A stretch of DNA of 48,890 nucleotides, from assembly GCA_949282345.1 (NCBI GenBank), contig CASDOQ010000027.1:1-48890 (forward strand), in the 5' to 3' direction. Position 1 is the stretch's first letter. Each line of letters opens with the position of its first letter. Source of the stretch: an uncultured bacterium (GTDB taxonomy: Bacteria; Bacillota; Clostridia; Oscillospirales; CAG-272). The notes below the pieces were generated by a model. The model ran no database searches. It was not told where the DNA came from and was given only the letters and a program-made list of their open reading frames with translations. Positions 1 through 11,796 of the stretch are shown here, piece after piece. A program made the position numbers and the translations under genes.

Positions 1-18
1 AAAAGATTTCGCCATAAA

Positions 19-45
19 AAAGATGCCGGGCGGCATCTTTTTCTT
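19..45. terminator. Bidirectional hairpin terminator at left edge
   Basis: A 9-bp perfect stem (19-27 with 32-40) closes a 4-base loop. T-rich sequence follows on the plus strand and an A-run precedes it, so it could stop transcription from either side. The plus-strand gene it would serve lies outside the window. Confidence 0.6.
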
Positions 46-63
46 TTCTGCCCGATTCGCGCC

Positions 64-128
64 GCCGGGACTTTCCGCCGGGACTTTCCACCGGGACTTT
101 TCGTCGGGGATTGCCGCCGGGATTCTCT
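64..128. repeat. 13-bp tandem repeat, five degenerate copies
   Basis: The unit GCCGGGACTTTCC is present twice exactly (64-76, 77-89) and then three more times with changes (90-102, 103-115, 116-128). It lies between two hairpin terminators and is non-coding as far as I can see. Confidence 0.8.
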
Positions 129-146
129 CCCTCTCCCGCCGCAAAG

Positions 147-171
147 AAAAACCCCGGCAAAAGCCGGGGTT
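147..171 (-). terminator. Terminator of the CBM9-like lipoprotein gene
   Basis: The stem 150-158/163-171 is 9 bp and perfect, with an AAAA loop. On the minus strand it is followed by a run of T. It starts 15 bp beyond the stop codon of the lipoprotein gene. Confidence 0.85.
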
Positions 172-185
172 CGGGTTTCTTTAGG

Positions 186-1802
186 TCACTGTGCGGCAGT
201 GTCCGAGAACTGGAAGACCATGAAGCGGTCAACCGCATCTTTGGTGCGGTTGTTGGCATAGTAAACGTACTTTGCGTTCAAATTCTCGTATTCGCTCCAT
301 GCACTGGTGATCGTCGAAGGGCTGCGGTCATCCATATACTTCCCTTCCTGCGGCATCGTGCCCTCGGCTGCCGCCGTCATATCGTTGAGCTGGAATCCGG
401 CATAACCGAATTCTCCGGCCTTGATGGTCTTGACGACACCATCTTCGATCACAGGCTCTTTGCAGTGATAGACCCCTGTTTCGGGATCAAGGATACCGTT
501 TTCATCAACAAGGACCTCCTGCTTGTTCGGGAAGGCGTATTCGATGATATATCCGTTGCTCGTTTCGGTAGCAGCGCACTGGATCTCGTCGTAGAACGCG
601 GACTTCTGACGGGTAAGGGCAGAGATCGAAGCGCCGCCCGTAGTCTCTTTTTCACCGCGGCCGAGCGCGTCGGTCATCACGGCCGAATAGGTCGGGCAGG
701 TGTCGCTTGTCGGGATCGGCTTTTCATAGCCGCCGAAGAAGTAATAGAACTCGATGGCGTCGTTGATCCACGGGTTCTTCTGCTTGACATAGTCCTCGCT
801 ACGGGGAAACTTGGTCTCATCCTTTACCACTACACAGAGATAGACGTAGTCATTATCCCACAGATAATAGAGCTCGGCGGAAGCACCGAACTTATTCGCC
901 GACGTGCTGCCGTCCCCGGCGTGCTTGGTCAGAACGATGGTATGATCGTCAGCATCCTTAACAGCCGCCGCAATGGCATCCGGGTCGTTTTCGACCGCAA
1001 GAGTCGCAAAGTGCGCCGAGCTCAGGTACGCGTCATCCAGCACGCCGTCAAGCGTCGGGGTGCCCTTCAGCACTTGGTTGGGGCAGCTTACGATCTTCAG
1101 GGTCGCCTTCTGCGGGACGAGAGAAGCAGGAACATAGTTTCCGCCTTCGTCGACGAAGCTGAGGGTAACCTCGTATTCACCGGCCGCCGTAGCTTTTGCT
1201 CCGGCGTCCAGCGTGATATCGATATCGGCACCGGCCGCATTCTTCACCTGGCGGATCGAATATACGAAGGAAAGACCTGCGGGAACTCTGCCGTTATACG
1301 TGATGTCATAGGCGCATTCCGGATACCAATAAACGGTCTTGTCGGACAGCTTATAGGTGTCGGCTTTCAGCGTGGCCGGAACGATCGTAAAGGTTTCGGT
1401 AAGGGGAGCCGGCAGGCTGTACTGATCGGCAAATTCGGCTTTCTTGAACGTGAAGGTCGCGGTCACTTCGTACTCGCCGACGTTCACAACGTCTTTGGCC
1501 TCCACTTCAACGCCGTTTTTCTTGTAGACGTATTCGACGTTGAGGAAAGTATTTCTGATTTTCATACTGTTGGTCAGCGAACCGCCCGTATAGGTCAGTT
1601 CCTTCTTCGCCGGGAAGCTGACCGGGACCGGCTGTTTTCCGTCCCCCGGGGCAGTCGTTCCATCGTCCCCACCGGTCGTGGTAGCCGTCGTCCCCGGCAC
1701 CGTCGTCGTATCGGTACTCCCGCCGCCGCTACAGGCCGCCAACGCTGCAACGAGCAGAACAAGGACCGTCGCCAGCACGAGAATCTTTACTTTGTTTTTC
1801 AT
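186..1802 (-). CDS. Secreted lipoprotein with CBM9-like domain
   Basis: A 538-residue protein exported and lipid-anchored at Cys24 (lipobox LAAC after a hydrophobic signal). Residues about 25-55 are a Thr/Gly-rich linker. Two regions ending in 'GEYEVT' followed by an aromatic-rich beta strand (about 60-140 and 145-235) look like tandem Ig-like/MBG-type beta domains. From about 245 onward, 'TPTLDGVLDDAYLSS', 'YYLWDNDYVYLCVVVKDE' and 'DAIEFYYFFGG' match the CBM9-like fold found in surface carbohydrate-binding proteins. I see no catalytic domain. The start is fixed by AAGGAG 8 bp upstream and a promoter at 1854-1882. It is monocistronic between promoter and terminator. A role in glycan binding at the cell surface is inferred; the ligand is unknown. 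Confidence 0.8.
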   Translation of the reverse strand: MKNKVKILVLATVLVLLVAALAACSGGGSTDTTTVPGTTATTTGGDDGTTAPGDGKQPVPVSFPAKKELTYTGGSLTNSMKIRNTFLNVEYVYKKNGVEVEAKDVVNVGEYEVTATFTFKKAEFADQYSLPAPLTETFTIVPATLKADTYKLSDKTVYWYPECAYDITYNGRVPAGLSFVYSIRQVKNAAGADIDITLDAGAKATAAGEYEVTLSFVDEGGNYVPASLVPQKATLKIVSCPNQVLKGTPTLDGVLDDAYLSSAHFATLAVENDPDAIAAAVKDADDHTIVLTKHAGDGSTSANKFGASAELYYLWDNDYVYLCVVVKDETKFPRSEDYVKQKNPWINDAIEFYYFFGGYEKPIPTSDTCPTYSAVMTDALGRGEKETTGGASISALTRQKSAFYDEIQCAATETSNGYIIEYAFPNKQEVLVDENGILDPETGVYHCKEPVIEDGVVKTIKAGEFGYAGFQLNDMTAAAEGTMPQEGKYMDDRSPSTITSAWSEYENLNAKYVYYANNRTKDAVDRFMVFQFSDTAAQ

Positions 1803-1853
1803 GCTTTTTCTCCTTCAAAATTTTTAATAACATGAGTATCCTCACTCGTACAA

Positions 1854-1882
1854 ATTATAGCACAAGGTTGCCCTTTTGTAAA
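1854..1882 (-). promoter_or_regulatory. Promoter of the CBM9-like lipoprotein gene
   Basis: TTTACA (1877-1882 on the complement), a 17-bp spacer and TATAAT (1854-1859) lie 52 bp upstream of the start codon. Confidence 0.75.
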
Positions 1883-1954
1883 GAGAACAACCTCAAAATG
1901 GGCAAGATGAACAAAAGCAAAATCAACTTTTGGGCACTTTGGGCATTTTGCAGG

Positions 1955-1996
1955 AAAATCAAAGGAAAATCAAAGGAAAATCAAAGGAAAATCAGA
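1955..1996. repeat. 11-bp A-rich tandem repeat
   Basis: The unit AAAATCAAAGG occurs three times in exact tandem (1955-1987) and then as a partial fourth copy. It sits in the 233-bp gap between the lipoprotein gene and tcdA. Nothing else is recognisable there except the lipoprotein promoter. Confidence 0.8.
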
Positions 1997-2035
1997 GCAA
2001 AACCCGGCGCTTTTTGCCGCGAAAGCACCGTCGGA

Positions 2036-2740
2036 TCATTTCCCGGACGCACCGATCAGCCTGCGAACCGCCTCCGCGGCAAGAAGCAGTCCTGCCGCCG
2101 CAGGCACATAGGAGACAGAACCGAGGCGCACATCCTCCCGCGCACTCTTTCGCGGCGGCTCGGTACTCATAAGGACCGGAAGATGCGTGATCCCCTCCCG
2201 GCGCAGGGACTGCCGAAGGGCACGCGCCAACGGGCAACCGCTGGTCTTTGCAAGATCGGTGATCCGGAATGCGGAAGGGTCCAGGCGGTTGGCGGTACCG
2301 AGCGAGCAAAGTTCGGAGATCCCCTGCTCCGCCGCCGCGACGGCTAAGGCCACCTTGGCACGCACGTCATCGATCGCATCGATCAGAAGATTCGGCGCGG
2401 CGGAAGAAAGAAGTTCGCCGGCGTTTTCAGGGGTGATGCGACAATCGCGGCAATCGAGGCGCGTATCGGGAAAGATCGATGCGACGCGGTCTGCGGCGGC
2501 CTCGGTCTTTTTCATTCCGATGCTGTCACGGGTGGCAAGGATCTGACGGTTCAGATTGGAGACCGAGACGGTATCGAAGTCCACCAGCGTGAAGCGGCCG
2601 ACCCCGGCACGGCAGAGAGCCTCCAGGACGTATCCCCCGACCCCGCCGAGGCCGACCAGCATCACGTGTGCCTCTGCCAGCCGGGCGACCGCCTCCCGGC
2701 CGAGAAGGGCTTCGGTGCGTACCGTTGCTCTTTCTTCCAT
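2036..2740 (-). CDS. tcdA: tRNA threonylcarbamoyladenosine dehydratase TcdA
   Basis: An E1-like (ThiF/MoeB superfamily) enzyme of 234 residues. It uses ATP to cyclise N6-threonylcarbamoyladenosine at tRNA position 37. The nucleotide-binding loop is GLGGVGG (30-36), followed by the acidic end of strand 2 (VDFD) and 'SNLNRQ'. 'CPLARALRQSLRREGI' and the C-terminal 'GSVSYVPAAAGLLLAAEAV' match TcdA (YgdL/CsdL) rather than ThiF or MoeB, and the zinc CxxC pairs of MoeB are absent. The gene starts 9 bp after the ECF gene stop, with AGGAGG directly upstream, so the two are probably co-transcribed. Confidence 0.9.
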   Translation of the reverse strand: MEERATVRTEALLGREAVARLAEAHVMLVGLGGVGGYVLEALCRAGVGRFTLVDFDTVSVSNLNRQILATRDSIGMKKTEAAADRVASIFPDTRLDCRDCRITPENAGELLSSAAPNLLIDAIDDVRAKVALAVAAAEQGISELCSLGTANRLDPSAFRITDLAKTSGCPLARALRQSLRREGITHLPVLMSTEPPRKSAREDVRLGSVSYVPAAAGLLLAAEAVRRLIGASGK

Positions 2741-2749
2741 AGCTCCTCC

Positions 2750-3415
2750 TTATACGAATGCGGCACGCAGGACGAAAAAGAGAACCACGCACGCACAGGC
2801 AAATATCCCCGCCGCGACGAAAAAGACTGCGGCACTCCGGCCGGACAAGCGCCAGTCGGGAATGCCGGGCAGGAGTTTCGCCCTGCGCAAAAGGTTGGTC
2901 ACGGGTTTATAGAGGATCATGACGAGCGCGGCGTTCAGCACCGCTTTCGTCAGATTGAAAGGGAGCAAAAGCGGCAATATCATTTCCGCGACCGCGAAAA
3001 CGGAAAGGCCGGTATAAAACGGTGTCACCAAGAGATTTGCCGCCATCATGACCGCAATCTGGGAGAGAACGCCGAGAGAAAGCGAAAGGACTGCCCCGCT
3101 GAGCCGGCGGTTCAGACGGTATACCGTGCCGGTGACCAGGGAAAAGGAGAGGCTGGAGAGTATGTCCATCACAAGACCGTAAAAGCCCGTGGTGCCGACC
3201 GTCACCATCTCGAGAAGCGGAACGGCCAATGAAAGCGAAACCGCCGCGCCGGGGCCGAGCAGGAGCGCCGCGATGGCGATGACGGTATCCTTGATGTCAA
3301 AGGTCAGAAACTGAACCTTCGGAGAAGGCAAAAGAACGGTGAGAAAAGCGACGGCGCAGAAGACGGCAGTATAGGCCGCGCGCCGCCCGGGGGAAAGGCG
3401 AGCCGAACGTGTCAT
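2750..3415 (-). CDS. ECF transporter S component, RibU-like
   Basis: A 221-residue integral membrane protein with about six hydrophobic segments. 'FDIKDTVIAIAALLLGP' followed by a Gly/Thr-rich loop and 'MDILSSLSFSLVTGTVY' resembles the substrate-binding S components of energy-coupling-factor importers, closest by eye to the riboflavin type (RibU). No EcfA/EcfT genes are nearby, which is normal for group II ECF systems with a shared energising module. The start is chosen at 3415 because GGGAGGT lies 5 bp upstream; two in-frame ATGs further upstream lack a site. I looked for an FMN riboswitch in the 93 bp upstream and saw none, so the vitamin is uncertain. Confidence 0.75.
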   Translation of the reverse strand: MTRSARLSPGRRAAYTAVFCAVAFLTVLLPSPKVQFLTFDIKDTVIAIAALLLGPGAAVSLSLAVPLLEMVTVGTTGFYGLVMDILSSLSFSLVTGTVYRLNRRLSGAVLSLSLGVLSQIAVMMAANLLVTPFYTGLSVFAVAEMILPLLLPFNLTKAVLNAALVMILYKPVTNLLRRAKLLPGIPDWRLSGRSAAVFFVAAGIFACACVVLFFVLRAAFV

Positions 3416-3452
3416 AAGATACCTCCCGGAAATCATGTGCGGAAAAGCAGGG

Positions 3453-3494
3453 AAAAAACCAAGGAACGGGTACACGCCACGGCGTGTACCCGTT
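3453..3494 (-). terminator. Terminator of the str operon (after tuf)
   Basis: A perfect 14-bp stem (3465-3478/3481-3494) with a 2-base turn. The minus strand continues into a short GC stretch and then a run of six T (3453-3458). It starts 15 bp after the tuf stop. Confidence 0.85.
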
Positions 3495-3508
3495 CGGGAC
3501 TCTTTCGA

Positions 3509-4714
3509 TCAGGCGAGGATTTCGGAAACGACGCCGGAACCAACGGTTCTGCCGCCTTCACGGATAGCGAAGCGGAGACCCTTTTCAATAGCGATCGGGG
3601 TGATCAGTTCCACGGTCATGTTGACGTTATCGCCGGGGCGGCACATTTCGGTGCCTTCGGGAAGCGTGATAACACCGGTAACGTCGGTGGTGCGGAAGTA
3701 GAACTGCGGACGGTAGCCGGAGAAGAAGGGTTTCTGACGGCCGCCTTCCTTCTCGGTCAGAACGTAGACCTGGCCGATGAACTTGGTGTGCGGGTGAACG
3801 GTGCCGGGCTTGCAGAGAACCTGGCCGCGCTCGATCTCGTTCTTCTGGATACCACGGAGAAGCAGACCGACGTTATCACCGGCCTCGGCATCGTCCATGA
3901 GCTTGTGGAACATTTCGATACCGGTAACGACCGTCTGACGGCGCTCTTCGGTAAGACCGATGATCTCAACGGTATCGTTCATCTTGATGACACCGCGCTC
4001 CACACGACCGGTGGCAACGGTACCACGGCCGGAAATCGAGAAGACGTCCTCAACCGGCATAAGGAAGGGGAGGTCATCGTTTCTGGCGGGCGTGGGGATA
4101 TAGGAGTCAACAGCATCCATCAGTTCCCAGATGCACTTGTATTCCTCAGCGTTCGGGTCCTTGCTGGCGCTTTCCAGAGCCACACGGGCAGAGCCGCGGA
4201 TGATCGGAATGTCATCGCCCGGGAAGTCGTACTCGGAGAGGAGGTCGCGGACTTCCATCTCAACGAGGTCGAGCAGTTCCTCATCGTCGACGATATCGCA
4301 CTTGTTCAGGAACACAACGATGGCGGGAACGCCAACCTGACGGGCGAGCAGAACGTGCTCACGGGTCTGCTGGAGCGGGCCGTCGGTACCGGCAACAACC
4401 AGGATGGCACCGTCCATCTGAGCGGCACCGGTGATCATGTTTTTGACATAGTCAGCGTGGCCGGGGCAGTCAACGTGCGCATAGTGACGGTTGTCGGTTT
4501 CGTACTCAACGTGACGGGTGTTGATCGTGATACCTCTTGCCTTTTCTTCGGGGGCGTTATCGATCTGGTCGTAGGCCAGGAACTCGACGTTGCCATTCTT
4601 CAGAGCAAGGGTCTTGGTGATTGCGGCGGTAAGGGTGGTTTTGCCGTGGTCAACGTGGCCGATGGTACCAATGTTGACATGGGGTTTGGTTCTTTCAAAT
4701 TTCTGCTTTGCCAT
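3509..4714 (-). CDS. tuf: Elongation factor Tu
   Basis: The 401-residue GTPase that delivers aminoacyl-tRNA to the ribosome. All G motifs are intact: GHVDHGKTT (19-27), RGITI in switch I, DCPGHAD in switch II, NKCD and GSA. Domains 2 and 3 are complete, ending '[17 protein letters not shown]'. It is the last gene of rpsL-rpsG-fusA-tuf, 39 bp after fusA, with its own GGAGG site. A strong terminator follows. The usual S10 ribosomal operon is not downstream; an ECF gene is. Confidence 0.98.
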   Translation of the reverse strand: MAKQKFERTKPHVNIGTIGHVDHGKTTLTAAITKTLALKNGNVEFLAYDQIDNAPEEKARGITINTRHVEYETDNRHYAHVDCPGHADYVKNMITGAAQMDGAILVVAGTDGPLQQTREHVLLARQVGVPAIVVFLNKCDIVDDEELLDLVEMEVRDLLSEYDFPGDDIPIIRGSARVALESASKDPNAEEYKCIWELMDAVDSYIPTPARNDDLPFLMPVEDVFSISGRGTVATGRVERGVIKMNDTVEIIGLTEERRQTVVTGIEMFHKLMDDAEAGDNVGLLLRGIQKNEIERGQVLCKPGTVHPHTKFIGQVYVLTEKEGGRQKPFFSGYRPQFYFRTTDVTGVITLPEGTEMCRPGDNVNMTVELITPIAIEKGLRFAIREGGRTVGSGVVSEILA

Positions 4715-4753
4715 TTTGGTTTCCTCCTAAACCGTATTATTATTTTTTATTGT

Positions 4754-6841
4754 TCAGTGCGCCGCGGCAGCTCCGCGGGCTTTGACGATCTCATCCTGGA
4801 TCGACTTCGGCACTTCCGCAAAGTGGCTCGGCTCCATGACATAGGTGCCGCGGCCCTGCGTGCGGGAACGAAGCGTCGTCGCATATCCGAACATTTCGGA
4901 CAGCGGCACATCGGCTTTGACCTGCTGACCGCCCGCGACAGGCTCCATGCTGTTGATCTGTCCGCGGCGGGAGTTGAGGTCACCGATGACGTCACCGAGA
5001 TAATCGTCCGGGGTGGTGACGGTGACTTTCATAATCGGTTCGGTAAGCACGGGGTTCGCCTTGGCCATCGCTTCCTTGAACGCCATAGAACCGGCGATCT
5101 TGAAAGCCATTTCCGAAGAGTCAACTTCGTGATAAGAACCGTCATAGAGATGCACTTTGACGTCCACGACGTTATAGCCGGCAACGACGCCGGACTGCAT
5201 CGCGCCCTGGATACCGGCGTCGACCGCAGGAATGAATTCCTTCGGAATGACACCGCCGACGATCTCGTTGAGGAATTCGTATCCCTTGCCGGGTTCGTTC
5301 GGTTCGAGGCGGATCTTCACGTGACCGTATTGACCTTTACCGCCGCTCTGACGGGCGTACTTGGTCTCCTGCTCCGCCGCTTTGCGGATGGTTTCCTTAT
5401 ACGCGACCTGCGGCTGGCCGATGTTGGCCTCGACCTTGAATTCGCGCAGGAGGCGGTCCACGATGATCTCCAGGTGGAGTTCGCCCATCCCGGCAATGAT
5501 GGTCTGACCGGTCTCTTCGTCCGTATAGGCGCGGAAGGTCGGGTCTTCTTCAGCCAGTTTGGAAAGGGCAATGCCCATCTTTTCCTGACCGGCCTTGGTC
5601 TTGGGTTCGATGGCAACGCGGATAACAGGTTCCGGGAAGACCATCGATTCAAGGATGATCGGGTTCTTCTCGTCGCAGAAGGTATCCCCGGTAGTGGTGT
5701 ACTTCACTCCAACGACGGCGGCAATATCACCGGCATACACTGTGTCGATATCGGTACGGTCATTGGCGTGCATCTGCAGGATACGGCCAAACCGTTCTTC
5801 CTTATCCTTGGTGGAGTTATAGACCGCAACGCCCTTGGAGATTGTGCCCGAATATACGCGGAAGAAGCAGAGCTTTCCGACGAACGGGTCGGTCATGATC
5901 TTGAAGGCGAGCGCGGAGAAGGGCTCCTCATCCGACGGATGACGGAAGTCCTCTTCCTCGGTCTCGGGATTGACACCGCGGATCGCGGGGATATCGGTCG
6001 GGGCAGGCATATAGTCGATGATGGCATCCAGAAGCTTCTGCACGCCCTTGTTGCGGTAAGAGGTACCGCAGCAGACCGGAACAAGTTCGTTGGAGATCGT
6101 CGCGGCGCGGAGAGCGGCCTTCAGTTCGGGAACCGAGATCTCGTCTCCGTTGCAGAACTTCTCAAAGAGCTCTTCGTTGGTCTCGGCAATGGCTTCGACC
6201 ATGCTGTTGTGATACTCCTCGGCAAGTTCGCGCATCTCTTCCGGGATCGGCTCCACGCGCATATCTTTGCCCATTTCATCGTAGTAGATATCGGCCTCCA
6301 TGTTCATGAGGTCGATGATCCCGCGGAAGCCCTGTTCACGTCCGATCGGCAGTTCGACCGGGACGGGATGGGCATGCAGGCGATCCTTCATCATCTGGAC
6401 AACACGGTAGAAATCCGCACCGGTAATATCCATTTTGTTGACGTACGCCATGCGGGGAACTTTATACTCATCAGCCTGACGCCACACGGTCTCGGACTGG
6501 GGTTCCACACCGCCCTTCGCACAGAAAACCGTCACCGCGCCGTCCAGAACGCGCAGAGACCGTTCGACCTCTACGGTAAAGTCAACGTGGCCGGGGGTGT
6601 CAATGATGTTGATACGGTTGCCCTTCCAGTAGCACGTGGTGGCGGCGGAAGTAATGGTGATCCCTCTCTCCTGCTCCTGCGCCATCCAGTCCATCGTGGC
6701 GGCACCGTCGTGCACCTCCCCGAGGCGATGGGTCTTTCCGGTATAAAACAGAATTCTCTCGGTCGTCGTGGTCTTACCGGCGTCAATATGCGCCATGATC
6801 CCGATGTTACGAGTATTTTCAAGGGAATACTCTCTTGGCAT
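4754..6841 (-). CDS. fusA: Elongation factor G
   Basis: The 695-residue translocase GTPase. The N-terminus '[20 protein letters not shown]' holds the P-loop; 'DTPGHVDF' and 'NKMD' are the other G motifs. Domain II, and domain IV with '[14 protein letters not shown]' near residue 500, are present, and the protein ends in domain V. Length and order are normal for the family. The start follows GGAGAGAG by 4 bp. It is the third gene of the str operon, 28 bp after rpsG. Confidence 0.98.
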   Translation of the reverse strand: MPREYSLENTRNIGIMAHIDAGKTTTTERILFYTGKTHRLGEVHDGAATMDWMAQEQERGITITSAATTCYWKGNRINIIDTPGHVDFTVEVERSLRVLDGAVTVFCAKGGVEPQSETVWRQADEYKVPRMAYVNKMDITGADFYRVVQMMKDRLHAHPVPVELPIGREQGFRGIIDLMNMEADIYYDEMGKDMRVEPIPEEMRELAEEYHNSMVEAIAETNEELFEKFCNGDEISVPELKAALRAATISNELVPVCCGTSYRNKGVQKLLDAIIDYMPAPTDIPAIRGVNPETEEEDFRHPSDEEPFSALAFKIMTDPFVGKLCFFRVYSGTISKGVAVYNSTKDKEERFGRILQMHANDRTDIDTVYAGDIAAVVGVKYTTTGDTFCDEKNPIILESMVFPEPVIRVAIEPKTKAGQEKMGIALSKLAEEDPTFRAYTDEETGQTIIAGMGELHLEIIVDRLLREFKVEANIGQPQVAYKETIRKAAEQETKYARQSGGKGQYGHVKIRLEPNEPGKGYEFLNEIVGGVIPKEFIPAVDAGIQGAMQSGVVAGYNVVDVKVHLYDGSYHEVDSSEMAFKIAGSMAFKEAMAKANPVLTEPIMKVTVTTPDDYLGDVIGDLNSRRGQINSMEPVAGGQQVKADVPLSEMFGYATTLRSRTQGRGTYVMEPSHFAEVPKSIQDEIVKARGAAAAH

Positions 6842-6869
6842 TTTCTCTCTCCTTAATTCTGTTTATACA

Positions 6870-7340
6870 TCAATATCTGTAATGTGCAAAAGCCTTATTG
6901 GCTTCAGCCATACGGTGGGTCTCTTCTTTCTTCTTGAAAGCTCCGCCCGCTCCGGCCTTAGCGTCTAAGATCTCAGCAGCAAGTCTTTCGGCCATGGTGC
7001 GCTCACCGCGCGTTCTTGCGAACTGGATGAGCCAACGCAGACCGAGGGTCTGGCGGCGTTCCGCCCGAACCTCCATCGGAACCTGGTAGTTGGAACCGCC
7101 TACGCGGCGCGCCTTCACCTCCAGGACCGGCATAACGTTTTCAAGAGCTTTGGTAAAGACGTCAAGCGCGTTTTCGCCGCTTTTTGCTTCTACAGTGGAA
7201 AACGCCTCGTACACGATCTTCTGGGCAACGCCCTTCTTGCCGTCCAGCATAACCGTGTTGACCAGTCTGGTGACCAACTGCGAGTTATACACGGGATCCG
7301 GCAGAACTTCTCTCTTGGAAATCTGACCTCTTCTCGGCAC
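6870..7340 (-). CDS. rpsG: 30S ribosomal protein S7
   Basis: A 156-residue protein, the standard length, starting '[16 protein letters not shown]' and containing '[11 protein letters not shown]' and '[13 protein letters not shown]'. It binds the 3' major domain of 16S rRNA and nucleates the small-subunit head. I chose the GTG at 7340 because AAGGAGGG lies 7-9 bp upstream and the reading begins at the conserved residue; the in-frame ATG at 7358 overlaps that ribosome site. A 169-bp leader with a small hairpin separates it from rpsL. Confidence 0.95.
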   Translation of the reverse strand: MPRRGQISKREVLPDPVYNSQLVTRLVNTVMLDGKKGVAQKIVYEAFSTVEAKSGENALDVFTKALENVMPVLEVKARRVGGSNYQVPMEVRAERRQTLGLRWLIQFARTRGERTMAERLAAEILDAKAGAGGAFKKKEETHRMAEANKAFAHYRY

Positions 7341-7384
7341 TGTACTTCCCTCCTTCATAAAATAATGATGAACTCATCGGTACT

Positions 7385-7400
7385 CGAAAGTTACCTTTCG
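7385..7400 (-). promoter_or_regulatory. Hairpin in the rpsL-rpsG leader
   Basis: A 6-bp stem CGAAAG/CTTTCG with a 4-base loop lies 45 bp upstream of the rpsG start, in a 169-bp gap that is long for this operon. In E. coli, S7 represses its own operon by binding the rpsL-rpsG junction; equivalence here is only a guess. Confidence 0.3.
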
Positions 7401-7509
7401 TTAGTGCGCGTCAGGTGCTTGGAAAATGTTGTATAAGCGAGTTATAAACAAAATCACAGCTTGCTATGACGGCACAACGCTCGCCCTCATGCAAAGATGA
7501 GTAGCCAGC

Positions 7510-7923
7510 TTACTTTTTCGGGCGTTTTGCGCCGTACTTGGAACGTCCCTGGTTCCGGTTTGCAACGCCCTGTGCATCCAGCGTACCGCGGATAATGTGG
7601 TACCGCACACCAGGCAGGTCACGGACACGGCCGCCTCTGATAAGGACAACCGAGTGCTCCTGCAGGTTATGCCCGATGCCCGGGATGTAGGTGGTTGCTT
7701 CCATCCCGTTGGTCAGACGGACTCTCGCGATCTTACGCAGAGCGGAGTTCGGCTTCTTCGGGCTGGTCGTCGTCACCTTCGTGCAAACGCCGCGCTTCTG
7801 GGGGGAGCTGAGGTCGGTGGGCTTGTTGGTGATGCTGTTGAAACCATGTTGCAGCACCGGAGCCTTGGACTTGTACTCTGCCTTGGAACGGCCGTTCTTA
7901 ATGAGCTGGTTAAAGGTTGGCAT
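7510..7923 (-). CDS. rpsL: 30S ribosomal protein S12
   Basis: A 137-residue decoding-centre protein of the length usual in Firmicutes. '[18 protein letters not shown]' and '[17 protein letters not shown]' hold the lysines and proline altered in streptomycin-resistant mutants; all appear wild type. The start at 7923 follows AGGAGG by 6 bp; an earlier in-frame ATG at 7962 has no site and would add 13 atypical residues. It is the first gene of the str operon. Confidence 0.97.
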   Translation of the reverse strand: MPTFNQLIKNGRSKAEYKSKAPVLQHGFNSITNKPTDLSSPQKRGVCTKVTTTSPKKPNSALRKIARVRLTNGMEATTYIPGIGHNLQEHSVVLIRGGRVRDLPGVRYHIIRGTLDAQGVANRNQGRSKYGAKRPKK

Positions 7924-8037
7924 GATCTTCCTCCTTCCTGTGATCTTGTTTATATACGGCACTTTTCAGTACGGTATAAGCGTGAATCTTTTCTCCCTTG
8001 GCCAACAAATTACAGTATGTCCATAGAAAGACAGTTT

Positions 8038-8066
8038 ATTTTACCACAGGCTTTTGCGGTTGTCAA
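8038..8066 (-). promoter_or_regulatory. Promoter of the str operon (rpsL-rpsG-fusA-tuf)
   Basis: TTGACA (8061-8066 on the complement), a 17-bp spacer and TAAAAT (8038-8043) lie about 115 bp upstream of rpsL and downstream of the rpoC terminator. The str genes therefore have their own start. Confidence 0.85.
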
Positions 8067-8110
8067 GGATTTATAAAACTTTTTTCTATTTTTTCCCCTT
8101 ATACGCACGC

Positions 8111-8144
8111 AAAAGCAAAACCGCGCCCCTTCCGGGGGCGCGGT
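8111..8144 (-). terminator. Terminator of rpoBC
   Basis: A 10-bp GC stem (8120-8129/8135-8144) with a 5-base loop is followed on the minus strand by TTTTGCTTTT. It begins 6 bp after the rpoC stop. Confidence 0.85.
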
Positions 8145-8150
8145 CGGAAA

Positions 8151-11720
<3,570 letters not shown>

Positions 11721-11734
11721 ATTTATTCAGTCGT

Positions 11735-11756
11735 CCTCCCGCCCGTAAGCGGGAGG
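11735..11756 (-). promoter_or_regulatory. Hairpin holding the rpoC ribosome binding site
   Basis: A perfect 8-bp stem CCTCCCGC/GCGGGAGG (11735-11742/11749-11756) with a 6-base loop sits between rpoB and rpoC. On the transcript the 3' arm carries GGGAGG, the only good ribosome site before rpoC, ending about 14 bases before the ATG. No T-run follows, so it is not a terminator. Confidence 0.6.
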
Positions 11757-11796
11757 CGTATCCCCTTCTTATAAAATAACGGTCAACCGGTCGCAA

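Noticed and set aside
64..128. CRISPR-like repeats
   Set aside because: The copies are contiguous without spacers and only 13 bp long; the 11-bp and 24-bp repeats likewise have no spacers, and there are no cas genes.
1832..2347. Plus-strand frame opposite tcdA
   Set aside because: It is antisense to a well-supported enzyme and carries no recognisable domain.
3416..3508. Possible FMN riboswitch before the RibU-like gene
   Set aside because: The gap is only 93 bp, includes the tuf terminator, and lacks the conserved FMN-aptamer elements.
3437..6856. A very long open frame on the plus strand across tuf and fusA
   Set aside because: It is antisense to two unmistakable genes, has no ribosome site, and its open state follows from their GC-rich codon use. 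The same applies to long frames opposite rpoC (7998-10787) and rpoB (13252-15699).
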